From an uncultured Christensenella sp. (GTDB lineage Bacteria > Bacillota > Clostridia > Christensenellales > UBA3700): a stretch of DNA of 64,000 nt. Shown in pieces: positions 35,695 through 44,556 of the stretch. The position numbers and the translations under genes are program-made. Numbering within the stretch: position 1 is the first letter of the stretch; each line of letters begins with the position of its first letter. The notes beneath the pieces are model-generated. The model saw nothing but the letters and a program-made list of their open reading frames with translations. It ran no database searches and was not told where the DNA came from. The DNA is taken from NCBI GenBank assembly GCA_910584975.1, contig CAJUEA010000001.1, forward strand, positions 274,043 through 338,042, in the 5' to 3' direction.

Positions 35695-35812
35695 GTTTAA
35701 CAAATATTGATTTTTGCCATTTTGTATGTTAAAATAATATAAAAACAATGTGTAAAAAATTTATTAGTGCTTATTGTAAAACAAAAAAGTGATAAAGTTT
35801 TTGGAGGCAGTT

Positions 35813-36175
35813 ATGAAAGTTTATGAGTCTGAAGAAATGTATTTGGAAACTATTTTAAGCTTAAAAAACAAAAAAAGCTTGGTAAGGTCAGTTGATATCG
35901 TTGAAGAACTCGGATATGCAAAATCAAGTGTATCAAGAGCTGTCAATTTACTTGCAAAAAAAAATTATATTCAAATAAAATCAACTGGGGAAATTGTGCT
36001 TACTGCTGAAGGAAAAGCAAAGGCAGAAAGTATTTTTGAAAGACATCAAGTATTAAAAAAAGCATTAATCAAAATGGGGGCAGAGGAGAATAGTGCAGAG
36101 GAAAATGCTTGTCGTATCGAGCATGTCATTTCCGACGACATCTTTGAAATAATAAAACAATTTGTCTCAATATGA
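35813..36175 (+). CDS. DtxR/MntR-family metal-dependent repressor
   Basis: A 120-aa regulator; the ATG at 35813 follows GGAGG. The N-terminal winged helix (about 5-70) has YLETILSL and VRSVDIVEELGYAKSSVSRA as the recognition-helix region. The dimerisation part contains ERHQVLKKALIKMG and ENACRIEHVIS (98-107), where Cys100, Glu103 and His104 are typical metal ligands. At 120 residues it is short like MntR and lacks the SH3-like domain of DtxR. No metal transporter is adjacent, so its target is elsewhere. It sits directly before a repeat array. Confidence 0.85.
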   Translation: MKVYESEEMYLETILSLKNKKSLVRSVDIVEELGYAKSSVSRAVNLLAKKNYIQIKSTGEIVLTAEGKAKAESIFERHQVLKKALIKMGAEENSAEENACRIEHVISDDIFEIIKQFVSI

Positions 36176-36192
36176 CACGACCAATTTATCCA

Positions 36193-36614
36193 GTCATTCT
36201 GAAAAAAACGAAGTAAAGAATTCCTGACTTGGTTTATTGGATATGTCATTTCGAGCTTGTCGAGAAATCTCTGGCTATGCTTGTTGAGTAAAGGATAAAA
36301 TAAATCATTTTTAATTGTCAGTACGCAATATTTGAGATTCTTTGACTGCACTTCGTTTCGCTCAGAATGACAGAAAAAGAATTACACTTACTAAATTATG
36401 CTTGTGCTTGTGTCATCCCGAGTGTAATCGAGGGATCTCAAGTTGTGCTTGTGGGTAGTTAAATAATAATTTATTTGCTCAATACACAGAGTTTGAGATT
36501 CTTCCTTATACCCCCCACCCAAAAAAAGCTATTTTGTGGGGACCCCGTGATAAGCTATCGCTCCACTCAGAATGACAGAAACAATGTCATCCAGAGCCTA
36601 GTCGAGGAATCTCC
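36193..36614. repeat. Array of dispersed palindromic repeats, block B
   Basis: Six copies of the same unit as block A lie in largely alternating orientation: 36193-36224 (+, diverged), 36244-36271 (+), 36334-36372 (-), 36411-36440 (+), 36495-36577 (-) and 36585-36614 (+). The fifth copy contains a CCCCCCACCC...TTTTGTGGGG insert related to the hairpin at 16750-16777. No transposase. The array lies between the DtxR gene and the LysR gene. Confidence 0.75.
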
Positions 36615-36725
36615 AACTTGGTTGTTGAGTAAAATTGAATTAATCATTTTGGTTTTTACGATAGTAAAGTCAAATATTTAATTTAAATGCTATAAGCAAT
36701 AGTTTAATTTTTAATTGCTAACATT

Positions 36726-37625
36726 TCATTCATTGCTAGTTTTTTCGTTTTGCAAATTATCTTGCAATCGTTTTAGGAATATTTCTGCGCACTTTGGAAA
36801 AACTTGATATTTTTTCCAAGCGATATCAAGATGTGATGTAAGTTTGGGATAAAGTGGGCGAAAACATAAATTTGAATTGCCTGTTGTGTTGATAATTTTG
36901 TCAAGGCTAACTGCATATCCAACTCCTTCTTCTACAAGAAGTGACATGTTGTACAATAAATTGCCAGTGGCAACAATGTTTAATTCGTCGTCACTTTTTT
37001 GAAACCATTCACTTATTTTGTTTTTGCCAATAGATTGACGGGAGCGTATAATCGGCTTGTCCCACAAGTCTTGTGGGGTAATGTATTCTTTTGCTGCAAG
37101 TGGACTATCTTTACGCATAATTACTCCCCAAGTATCAGAGAGTGGTAATCGTAAATGGTCGTATTTTGATAAATCAAAAGGTTGAATGAATATGCCGAAA
37201 TCTATAAGTCCATTATCTAGTCTTTCGGAAATAGTCCCACTATCGCCACTGAATAAGTGAAATTTAACTTTTGGATATTCACGGTTTACATCATAGGCAG
37301 CTTTGGCAATGACTTTAAGTGCATAACTTTCACCACCACCAATATAAATATCTCCACTTATATCAGTGATTGGATTTGATAATTCAGTTTGCGTAATCTT
37401 GTATAGTTCAATAATTTCTTCTGCGCGTTTTTTAAGTAACTGACCAGCGTCGGTAAGAGTAATTTTTCTTGTGCCACGGATAAAAAGTTGTTGTCCGATT
37501 TCAGTTTCAAGATTTTGCATTTGCCTTGACAAGTTAGGTTGAGTGACAAACAATGCTTTTGCTGCTTTTGATATGCTTTGTTCTTTTGCTACTGCCAAAA
37601 AATATTTTAATTCCCGGATTTCCAT
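36726..37625 (-). CDS. LysR-family transcriptional regulator
   Basis: A 299-aa LTTR; the ATG at 37625 (MEIRELKYFLAVAKEQSISK) follows GAGG, eight codons inside the longest frame. The N-terminal winged helix has AAKALFVTQPNLSRQMQNLE (about 21-40), and the rest is the periplasmic-binding-like effector domain (YIGGGESYALKVIAKAAYDV; YAVSLDKII). It is divergent from an acetyltransferase gene with a 128-bp gap holding the dyad CATAT-N4-ATATG (37656-37669). In this family, autoregulation and activation of the divergent gene are usual, so the acetyltransferase is the likely target. Confidence 0.9.
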   Translation of the reverse strand: MEIRELKYFLAVAKEQSISKAAKALFVTQPNLSRQMQNLETEIGQQLFIRGTRKITLTDAGQLLKKRAEEIIELYKITQTELSNPITDISGDIYIGGGESYALKVIAKAAYDVNREYPKVKFHLFSGDSGTISERLDNGLIDFGIFIQPFDLSKYDHLRLPLSDTWGVIMRKDSPLAAKEYITPQDLWDKPIIRSRQSIGKNKISEWFQKSDDELNIVATGNLLYNMSLLVEEGVGYAVSLDKIINTTGNSNLCFRPLYPKLTSHLDIAWKKYQVFPKCAEIFLKRLQDNLQNEKTSNE

Positions 37626-37705
37626 AGTTAACCTCTTTTGATAATGCAATTATACCATATAAACATATGCCTGTCAATTATAGGTGTTGCATAAAATATA
37701 AGTAT

Positions 37706-37734
37706 TTGACATAACTGATTTTATGTTTTAAAAT
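37706..37734 (+). promoter_or_regulatory. Promoter of the acetyltransferase gene
   Basis: Perfect TTGACA, 17-bp spacer, TAAAAT; lies within the LysR/acetyltransferase divergent region. Confidence 0.7.
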
Positions 37735-37753
37735 ATAAATGTTAGAGGTGGTT

Positions 37754-38326
37754 ATGAATTCTGAGCAATTTAAAGAAGGATTAAAACAGACTGCTTGTAT
37801 AAAAGCAAATTCGGAAATGCATACGCATATGCACTTAATGTCTCAAAGGGCGTTGAAAATAACTAATGAAATCAATCGAGTTTATCACACTACGGATGAG
37901 ATTTGTAAGTTGTTTTCTGAATTGACAGGACAGAAAGTGGATGATAGTTTTCGTCTTTTTTCACCATTTTCAACTGACTATGGCTTGAACATTAAGCTTG
38001 GAAAAAATGTTTTTATCAATTCAGGCTGTTGTTTTCAAGACCAAGGTGGAATTGAAATAGGCGATGATGTGCTTATTGGACAACAAGTTGTTATAGCAAC
38101 TTTAAATCATGACTTTAACCCTCAAAATCGAGCTAGCATGTATCATTCGCCTGTAAAAGTTGGAAACCGTGTTTGGATTGGTGCACATGTAACAATATGT
38201 CATGGTGTGAGCATTGGAGATAATTCAATTATCGCAGCAGGGGCTGTTGTGACAAAGAATGTGCCTGAGGGATGTGTTGTTGCTGGTGTCCCTGCGAAAA
38301 TTATAAAATATATAAAAGATAAATAA
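37754..38326 (+). CDS. Hexapeptide-repeat O-acetyltransferase (maltose/galactoside type)
   Basis: A 190-aa acetyl-CoA-dependent sugar O-acetyltransferase. The ATG at 37754 follows GAGGTGG. The N-terminal helical cap leads into a left-handed beta-helix with GLNIKLGKNVFINSGCCFQD, GGIEIGDDVLIGQQVVIAT, the catalytic-His loop LNHDF, VKVGNRVWIGAHVTICHGVS and IIAAGAVVTKNVPEGCVVAG ending PAKII. This is the LacA/Maa/NodL pattern. Probably under control of the divergent LysR regulator. Confidence 0.9.
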   Translation: MNSEQFKEGLKQTACIKANSEMHTHMHLMSQRALKITNEINRVYHTTDEICKLFSELTGQKVDDSFRLFSPFSTDYGLNIKLGKNVFINSGCCFQDQGGIEIGDDVLIGQQVVIATLNHDFNPQNRASMYHSPVKVGNRVWIGAHVTICHGVSIGDNSIIAAGAVVTKNVPEGCVVAGVPAKIIKYIKDK

Positions 38327-38435
38327 GTTTAAGCAACAATCATTTAAAATTTTAAACAAATAGTTTTTGAGTAAATAATAATGGTTATTTCAGCTTATAT
38401 AAAACTTGTTGTTCAGATTTAAAAAAATTAAAATA

Positions 38436-38455
38436 CCATTCAAAAATCGATAGTA
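38436..38455 (-). repeat. Copy of the dispersed CCGATTTTTGA motif (minus orientation)
   Basis: Reads TACTATCGATTTTTGAATGG on the minus strand. Confidence 0.4.
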
Positions 38456-38541
38456 AAATGATAAAATACAAATAATAAATGAAAATATGACATTAATTTA
38501 TAGCTTTAAAGATAATTTTCAATTATTAATTTTTTGTGGGA

Positions 38542-38570
38542 TTGAATTTGTCAAATAATTATGATACAAT
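38542..38570 (+). promoter_or_regulatory. Promoter of the aldo/keto reductase operon
   Basis: TTGAAT, 17-bp spacer, TACAAT; 110 bp before the ATG. Confidence 0.55.
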
Positions 38571-38679
38571 GTTATTGTTGCAATTTATTCAATGAGTGAT
38601 TTTATTAAAGTTTAAGATTAAGTGATAAGCAAAATAATAGATTGTAAAAATAAAGTGTATAAGCTTTTAGGGAGGAGAT

Positions 38680-39816
38680 ATGATTTATAAGCAGTTTAAA
38701 GATAAAAAATTGTCTGCGCTTGCTTTTGGATGTATGCGTTTGCCAATTAAAAATGGCGTTTATGCAGATATTGATGAGCAAATGGCAGCTGAAATGATTG
38801 ACTATGCAATGAAAAATGGTGTCAATTATTACGACACAGCGTGGGGATACCACGACGGAAATTCAGAAATTGCAATGGGCAAAATTCTTTCAAAATATCC
38901 GAGAGAAAGTTTTTATCTTGCAAGCAAGTTCCCTGGTTATGATTTGTCAAATATGGATAAGGTCGAGGAGATTTTTGAAAGACAACTTGAAAAATGTCAA
39001 GTGAAATATTTTGATTTTTACTTGATACATAATGTTTGCGAGATGAATATTGATCACTATTTGGATGAAAAGTATGGAATTTTTGATTATCTTTTAAAGC
39101 AAAAGCAAAATGGCAGGATTAAACATTTAGGTTTTTCTGCACATGGCGAAATTGGTGTTATCCAAAGATTTTTGGAAAAATATGGTCAGTATATGGAGTT
39201 TGGACAGCTGCAAATAAATTATTTGGACTGGGAATTTCAAAAGGCGAAAGAAAAAACACAGCTTTTGACAAACTGGAATATACCTGTGTGGGTTATGGAG
39301 CCTTTGCGTGGAGGAAAGCTTGCATCCCTTGCAAGTGAGGATGAGGCGAAGTTGAAGGCTTTGCGTCCTGATGAAAATATTCCAGCTTGGGCTTTCAGAT
39401 TTTTGCAAAGTTTGCCAGAAGTTACAACAATTTTGTCTGGTATGTCTGATATGAAACAAGTTGAGGAAAACATAAAAACTTTTGCAGAGGACAAAATGCT
39501 TTGCGAAAAAGAAATGCAGACATTAATGAACATTGCTGAATGTATGACAGGAAAAACAAAATTGCCGTGTACGGCTTGCAGATATTGCACAAGTCATTGT
39601 CCGTTGGGGCTTGATATTCCTGAACTTATTAGGCTTTACAATGAGCATAGATTTACGGAAGGTGGTTTTATTGCACCAATGGTGCTGTCATCTTATGAAA
39701 AAGAAAAATTGCCAAATGCTTGTATTGGTTGCAGAAGTTGTGAAAAAGTTTGTCCACAAAATATAAAAATCGCAGATATGATGTCGGATTTTTCTGTTAG
39801 ACTTAAGGAGGTATAA
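38680..39816 (+). CDS. Aldo/keto reductase with C-terminal 4Fe-4S ferredoxin domain (COG1453)
   Basis: A 378-aa cytoplasmic oxidoreductase; RBS GGGAGGAG. The TIM barrel (1-280) has ALAFGCMRLP, the catalytic Asp and Tyr in YYDTAWGYHDG, Lys in YLASKFPG and His in YLIHNV. The C-terminal about 85 residues hold CTACRYCTSHCP and CIGCRSCEKVCP, two cluster motifs that let the enzyme exchange electrons with ferredoxin-like partners instead of, or besides, NAD(P)H. It is followed after only 2 nt by an ECF-transporter S-component gene, suggesting joint expression. Confidence 0.88.
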   Translation: MIYKQFKDKKLSALAFGCMRLPIKNGVYADIDEQMAAEMIDYAMKNGVNYYDTAWGYHDGNSEIAMGKILSKYPRESFYLASKFPGYDLSNMDKVEEIFERQLEKCQVKYFDFYLIHNVCEMNIDHYLDEKYGIFDYLLKQKQNGRIKHLGFSAHGEIGVIQRFLEKYGQYMEFGQLQINYLDWEFQKAKEKTQLLTNWNIPVWVMEPLRGGKLASLASEDEAKLKALRPDENIPAWAFRFLQSLPEVTTILSGMSDMKQVEENIKTFAEDKMLCEKEMQTLMNIAECMTGKTKLPCTACRYCTSHCPLGLDIPELIRLYNEHRFTEGGFIAPMVLSSYEKEKLPNACIGCRSCEKVCPQNIKIADMMSDFSVRLKEV

Positions 39817-39818
39817 AA

Positions 39819-40403
39819 ATGTTGGATGCTGTTTTAACAAGAAAAAATGTCAGTTTTAAATTTAAAATTACAATCAAAACGACGGTTTCCGTTGGGTTGA
39901 TTGCACTTGCAGTTATATTACCACAAATTATTCACGCTACGCTTGGAGCAAGTGGTGGAGCTCAATGGTTGCCAATGTATTTGCCTGTGCTTATAGGTGG
40001 TTGTTTGTTGGGTTGCAAATGGGGACTTGGTGTTGGAATTATGTCACCAATAGTCAGCTTTTTGATTACTCTTGCTTTTGGAAATGCTATGCCTGCATTG
40101 AGCCGTTTGCCGTATATGGTAGCTGAACTTGCTGTTTTTGCGACAGTTTCTGGTGCTTTTTCCAAAAAAATAGCTGACAATGTGTGGATTGCTTTTCCAG
40201 CAGTGCTTTTGGCAGCGATTGCAGGCAGAAGTGCATTTTTGTTGCTTGCCGCAATCTTCCAAAGCATTTCTCCATTGACAATTGCTGTGGTTTGGGGACA
40301 AATTCAAACAGGACTTGCAGGTGTTTTGTTGCAAGCTGTGATTGCTCCACTTGTTGTGATTGCCATTTCTTTTGTGATGAATTTTGAAAAATCAAATAAT
40401 TGA
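39819..40403 (+). CDS. ECF-type transporter substrate-binding (S) component
   Basis: A 194-aa membrane protein of about six TM segments starting 2 nt after the reductase stop; the reductase's own end supplies AGGAGG. GGAQWLPMYLPVLIGGCLLG and GLGVGIMSPIVSFLI, plus Leu/Ala-rich helices and the arginine in ALSRLPYMVAELAVF, are typical of S components of energy-coupling-factor vitamin transporters. No EcfA/EcfT genes are nearby, so it would use a shared group II module. The substrate cannot be told from sequence; linkage with an Fe-S reductase may hint at a cofactor-like compound. Confidence 0.7.
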   Translation: MLDAVLTRKNVSFKFKITIKTTVSVGLIALAVILPQIIHATLGASGGAQWLPMYLPVLIGGCLLGCKWGLGVGIMSPIVSFLITLAFGNAMPALSRLPYMVAELAVFATVSGAFSKKIADNVWIAFPAVLLAAIAGRSAFLLLAAIFQSISPLTIAVVWGQIQTGLAGVLLQAVIAPLVVIAISFVMNFEKSNN

Positions 40404-40483
40404 AAGATTTCAAGTAATTTATAAAATTGAAATAATGTTTTGATATTAAATGTTATGTGTTTTTTGGAGTTTAGGAGGATTTT

Positions 40484-40897
40484 GTGGTTGATTTAAATGT
40501 TGTAAAACAACTTTTGCTTTCTGAAAATTTTACTTGCGTACTATCTGATGGCAAGAAAATTATAACTAGCAGGGAGCGTGGAGTAAAGCCATTGATTGAT
40601 TTTATTTTGAGTGAAAAAGATTTTTGTGGCTTTGTTGCTGCAGATAAAATTATTGGCAAAGCAGCAGCTTTGCTATATGCAAATTTGAAAATATCTGCAT
40701 TATATGTGCAAGTTGCCACATATGAGGCAGTGGAAATTTGCAAAAAATACAATATCAAAATTGTTTATGATATCTTAACTAACAAAATCATAAATCGCAA
40801 AGGAGATGACATTTGCCCAATGGAAAAGTTGGTTGCAGATGTAGATATACCAGAAATTGCAAAGCAATTGATAATCCAAAAGCTGAAAACACTATAA
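40484..40897 (+). CDS. DUF1893 domain protein
   Basis: A 137-aa protein with a GTG start 5 nt after AGGAGG. The motifs TCVLSDGKKIITSRERGVKP, GFVAADKIIGKAAALLY, ISALYVQVATYEAVEI and NRKGDDICPMEKLV are diagnostic of the DUF1893 family, whose fold resembles cytidine deaminases. The conserved Cys in ICPMEKLV is kept. No reaction is known to me. It lies 80 bp after the ECF S component and ends in a strong terminator, so it is probably the third gene of that operon. Confidence 0.8.
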   Translation: MVDLNVVKQLLLSENFTCVLSDGKKIITSRERGVKPLIDFILSEKDFCGFVAADKIIGKAAALLYANLKISALYVQVATYEAVEICKKYNIKIVYDILTNKIINRKGDDICPMEKLVADVDIPEIAKQLIIQKLKTL

Positions 40898-41019
40898 GAT
40901 ATTTATTGTTATGTTAAAATTATATTGTGATAAAAAAATGTGTGTTTATGAAATGGACTTTATTTGTATTTAATGGTTAGTTTGAAAAATATATAACCTC
41001 AACATAAACAAGTAAAATG

Positions 41020-41054
41020 AAAAAGGGAATATTTGCTCTAAATATTCCCTTTTT
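41020..41054. terminator. Bidirectional terminator between the DUF1893 gene and dinB
   Basis: 15-bp perfect stem AAAAAGGGAATATTT with its complement, 5-nt loop, A and T runs on the two sides. Confidence 0.9.
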
Positions 41055-41109
41055 TATATGTTTATTTTTATAATTTAGCAATGCATTAGTGTTTGAATGT
41101 GTTTTATCT

Positions 41110-42336
41110 TTATTTTTTGAATGGTTGAAATTCTTTGTCAACCAATCCGTCACAGATTTCTTGATGTTTGGCTACAATGCCTGTTTTAACGGCAGTTTGC
41201 CCATATTTTGCACGAATTTTGTCAATAGATTTGTCCAAATTTTCGCGTTTGTCGTGAGTAATATCAAACATAGAGGTTTGGCGATTTTTGCCAGCAGTAA
41301 GTTTATAGGTGTAAACGCCAAGTTGTCTTATTGGAGGATTATTTTTGAAGTTGTGTATCTCTTGAAAGATTGCAAAAGCTTGCTCTGAAATATCTTGCGC
41401 GTTGCAGGTGGAAAAATCAAGCATTTTGTTTTTATGCGTCCCTTCCAAAGAACAGTAACGGATGCTGACACCAATACCATTTGCAATAAGTTTATATTTG
41501 CGTAGCCTTACTGCAACCATTTCGGATAGTGAGGTTAAAATTGCTTGAGCTTCACTTGCGTTTGTGATGTCAAAAGGTGTTGTTGTGCTGTTTCCAACAC
41601 TTTCAGGAATATGTTTTTGATCTGCAAATTTGATTTCTTCTGTTTCTATTCCGTTTGCATAGTCGTGCAACTTTTTTCCATTTATTCCGATATATTGTTG
41701 CAAAGTTTCCTTGTCATATTTTGCAAGGTCACCAATGGTGTTTATGCTTAATTGTTTGAAGAGCTTTGCAGTTTTTCTTCCCACCATAAGAAGGTCGGAA
41801 ACAGGCAAACTCCAAATTATTTGCTTATAATTATTTTCGTCAATAACAGTAACTGCATCTGGCTTTTTGTAATCTGAACCAATTTTGGCAAAAATCTTTG
41901 TAAAAGAAACTCCGACAGAAATTGTTATGCCAAGTTCGCGTTTAACTCGTTCTCTTAACTCGTTTGCAATTTTTTCTCCACTGCCAAATAGGTTTATTGA
42001 AGATGTGCAATCAAGCCAACATTCGTCAATGCCAAAAGGCTCAACTTTGTCTGTATATTCGCTGTACATATCAAAAAGCTTATTGCTTATTGCAACATAC
42101 TCGTCAAAGTGTGGTGCTACAAAAATAAGATTAGGACATTTTTGCTTTGCCTGCCAAAGTGGTTCTCCTGTTTTTACTCCAGCTCTTTTTGCTAGTTCAG
42201 ATTTGGCAAGCACAATGCCGTGCCGTTTTTCGGGATTTCCGCAAACTGCAACAGGTTTATCTTTAAGGCTTGGATTGAGCATCATTTCAACTGATGCATA
42301 AAAATTGTTAGCGTCGCAATGCAATATGGTTGCCAT
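41110..42336 (-). CDS. dinB: Y-family DNA polymerase (Pol IV)
   Basis: A 408-aa translesion polymerase. The ATG at 42336 (MATILHCDANNFYASVEMML) begins exactly at the family N-terminus; the 67 extra codons upstream in the longest frame are hydrophobic, AT-rich and have no RBS, so I exclude them. Metal-binding Asp8 and Asp104-Glu105 (FGIDECWLD) are present, with YASVE carrying the steric-gate region and GIVLAKSELAKRAGVKTGEP typical of the UmuC/DinB palm. A helix-hairpin-helix at LSINTIGDLAKYDKETL and a little-finger domain follow. I see no obvious LexA box at this level. Confidence 0.92.
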   Translation of the reverse strand: MATILHCDANNFYASVEMMLNPSLKDKPVAVCGNPEKRHGIVLAKSELAKRAGVKTGEPLWQAKQKCPNLIFVAPHFDEYVAISNKLFDMYSEYTDKVEPFGIDECWLDCTSSINLFGSGEKIANELRERVKRELGITISVGVSFTKIFAKIGSDYKKPDAVTVIDENNYKQIIWSLPVSDLLMVGRKTAKLFKQLSINTIGDLAKYDKETLQQYIGINGKKLHDYANGIETEEIKFADQKHIPESVGNSTTTPFDITNASEAQAILTSLSEMVAVRLRKYKLIANGIGVSIRYCSLEGTHKNKMLDFSTCNAQDISEQAFAIFQEIHNFKNNPPIRQLGVYTYKLTAGKNRQTSMFDITHDKRENLDKSIDKIRAKYGQTAVKTGIVAKHQEICDGLVDKEFQPFKK

Positions 42337-42927
42337 AAAATGTCCTTTAAAATGTACTATAATTAGTATAACGCATAATATAAAAAAATACAAGTATAGT
42401 GCTGTAAAAAATATTATGGATTTGTAAAGAATAAAAATAAATCCACATAAAATAGAAAATTTGTTATAAAAATGATGATTTAGTAATAAAAACTCTTTAA
42501 AAATCTTCACATTGTAGATATTTAAGCCTTTTTGCAATTTACACTTGATTTATCTTTCTTTATAGTGTATACTAAATATATAAAGATAATATTATGTTTT
42601 TGTTGCAAAAAGCTATTTAGTTGTTGCAGTTTAAAACACAATCTTTCAGTTTGAATTAATGTTGAATGATGCAAAATAATTTTATATAATTTGTAGATTA
42701 TTTGTGATAACTTATTGTTATATAAGCAGGTTGTTGTTTGCATATCGCGATAAGTTGTGCTGTATCGGATGAAAAATTTGATTTTTATGTTAATTGATGG
42801 TAAATTAACATATATTTAATTAGACCCTTTGCAAATATGTGTTAGGCATTTATTTGCTAAAATGAAACTCAAGATTTAATATCTTGTTTTGTTGGGGGTA
42901 AATAATTGATTAGATTTGGAGAGTTGA
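42337..42927. other. AT-rich intergenic region between dinB and galU
   Basis: About 590 bp. The only structure I see is an inverted repeat GTTAATT-N7-AATTAAC at 42789-42809, about 120 bp before galU, which could be an operator or a weak hairpin. No convincing small gene. Confidence 0.5.
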
Positions 42928-43806
42928 ATGAAAAAAGTAACTAAAGCAGTAATCCCATGTGCTGGATTTGGTACTAGATTTTTGCCTATAACAAAAGCTA
43001 TTCCAAAAGAAATGTTGCCAATCGTGGATACTCCTTCTTTGGATTTGATTGTTGATGAGTGCGTTAAAAGTGGTATTACTGATATATTGATAATATTAGG
43101 AAAAAATAAAAAGTGCATTGAGGATTATTATGACTATGCACCTGAACTTGAGAAAATATTGGCAAAAGGCAACAAAGCTTGTCAGATAAAAGTTATCAAT
43201 GAGCTTGCTGATAAAGCTAATTTTTACTATTGCAGACAAAAGGAAATGAATGGTTCAGCTATGGCTGTGCTTGCAAGTGAGACTTTTGTTGGCGATGCCC
43301 CATTTGCAGTTGTTTATGGCGATGACATTGTTTATAACGGAGACAAGCAACCAGCAATTGGGCAATTGATTGATGCATATTACACTACAGGCAAAAGTAT
43401 TTTGGGGGTGCAAGAAGTTGCAGAAGAAGATGCTGTTAAGTATGGTGCTGTAATTAAGGGCGCTCAAAAAGGCAGATATTGCGAAATGAAAGGCGTTATT
43501 GAAAAGCCTAAGAGAGAAGAGTTGCCTTCAACACTTGTTTCATTGGGAAGATATGTTTTGACTCCTGATGTTTTTGATTATATAAGACAAACAGCTCCTG
43601 CAAAAAATGGCGAAATCTATTTGACTGATACAATCAATCTTATGGCAAAAACTGTTGGCGTGTTCTCTTACGAATTTGAAGGCAGACGATATGATACGGG
43701 CGATAAACTCGGATTTTTGCAAGCAAATATTGAATATGGCTTAAGAAATGAGGAATTGGGCAAAAATCTTGCTGAATATATAAAACAACTTGCTAAAAAA
43801 TTATAA
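42928..43806 (+). CDS. galU: UTP--glucose-1-phosphate uridylyltransferase
   Basis: GalU (292 aa) makes UDP-glucose from UTP and glucose-1-phosphate for glycolipid and polysaccharide synthesis. The nucleotide-binding signature VIPCAGFGTRFLPITKAIPKE (8-28, the last Lys contacting phosphate) is perfect. VVYGDDIVYNG, GVIEKPKREELPS and GRRYDTGDKLGFLQANIEYG complete the family pattern. With galE at 26.6 kb it supplies UDP-galactose and could feed the GT4 enzyme at 1.5 kb. Single gene, weak RBS (GGAG). Confidence 0.95.
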   Translation: MKKVTKAVIPCAGFGTRFLPITKAIPKEMLPIVDTPSLDLIVDECVKSGITDILIILGKNKKCIEDYYDYAPELEKILAKGNKACQIKVINELADKANFYYCRQKEMNGSAMAVLASETFVGDAPFAVVYGDDIVYNGDKQPAIGQLIDAYYTTGKSILGVQEVAEEDAVKYGAVIKGAQKGRYCEMKGVIEKPKREELPSTLVSLGRYVLTPDVFDYIRQTAPAKNGEIYLTDTINLMAKTVGVFSYEFEGRRYDTGDKLGFLQANIEYGLRNEELGKNLAEYIKQLAKKL

Positions 43807-44014
43807 AAGTATTTTGAAATTTTGTATGAATTAGGCGTTTAAATTTGTGATCAAGTGGTGGATAGTGTTTTTGTAACACGGCTTAAGTTGCAAAAAATGT
43901 GGTTATACTACAATTTAATAGTAATTAAAAAATTTATCTTACGAAAAATTATGTGTTTTGTTGGGAATAATACATAATGGGCATAATATAAAATGATTTG
44001 AAGGAGAAAATGAT

Positions 44015-44473
44015 ATGTTGAATATCTTGAGTGCTATATCTACTGAGACAATTATTGGAATTGTGGCAATAGTTGTTATTGTTATTTCTAGTGGAATTAT
44101 TATTGCAACTGCAATCAGAAATTATTTGTTGCATAAAAAAGCAGTGATTGAGGCAGAAAAAAATGAAGGCTTTGAAGGCGACACGCCTATTCAAGAAATT
44201 GAGGAGAATGTGCAGGATGAAAGTGCTGAGGTTAATGCTGCAAATGTTGTTGTTACTGCAGAAGAGGCTGAGGATAGCAATAATATAATTGAAGTTCCTG
44301 CCGAGTTTGCCGAAGAAGACGAGCAAGAAGAGGAAATTCAAGAAATTAATTTTGAGAAAAATCCAGAAAAGCCAGATGAGAGTAAGGTTGAAAATGGACT
44401 TGATGATATCAGTACTGATGAGGTTGACGACAAATCTATGGATGAATTGATGGAAAAGTTGGCTAACAGATAA
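44015..44473 (+). CDS. Small single-TM protein with acidic cytoplasmic tail
   Basis: A 152-aa protein; RBS AAGGAGAAA. One TM segment at about 11-35 (IIGIVAIVVIVISSGIIIAT) is followed by a basic stop-transfer patch and a strongly acidic, probably disordered tail of about 110 residues, ending DDKSMDELMEKLANR, a possible short helix. No domain is recognised. It is a single-gene unit with a clear terminator. Confidence 0.6.
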   Translation: MLNILSAISTETIIGIVAIVVIVISSGIIIATAIRNYLLHKKAVIEAEKNEGFEGDTPIQEIEENVQDESAEVNAANVVVTAEEAEDSNNIIEVPAEFAEEDEQEEEIQEINFEKNPEKPDESKVENGLDDISTDEVDDKSMDELMEKLANR

Positions 44474-44525
44474 TTGTAAGCGCATTTTGTATAACAAATT
44501 GTTATTTAAAACCTGATAATTTATT

Positions 44526-44556
44526 AAAAAGACTGCAATTTTGCAGTCTTTTTTGC
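44526..44556 (+). terminator. Intrinsic terminator
   Basis: 13-bp arms AAAAAGACTGCAA / TTGCAGTCTTTTT with a T-tail; innermost pairs must open to make the loop. Confidence 0.85.

Larger units (their letters stand above)
38327..38679. other. Intergenic region with one repeat motif and a promoter
   Basis: About 350 bp; holds an inverted copy of the CCGATTTTTGA motif (38436-38455) and the promoter at 38542. Otherwise AT-rich with nothing recognisable. Confidence 0.6.

Noticed and set aside
36475..36681. 68-aa plus-strand frame in repeat block B
   Set aside because: Lies over the repeats, has no RBS, and resembles the spurious peptide from block A.
42337..42537. 67-codon hydrophobic N-terminal extension of the Pol IV frame
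   Set aside because: The conserved family N-terminus begins at 42336; the upstream part is AT-rich intergenic sequence without an RBS.
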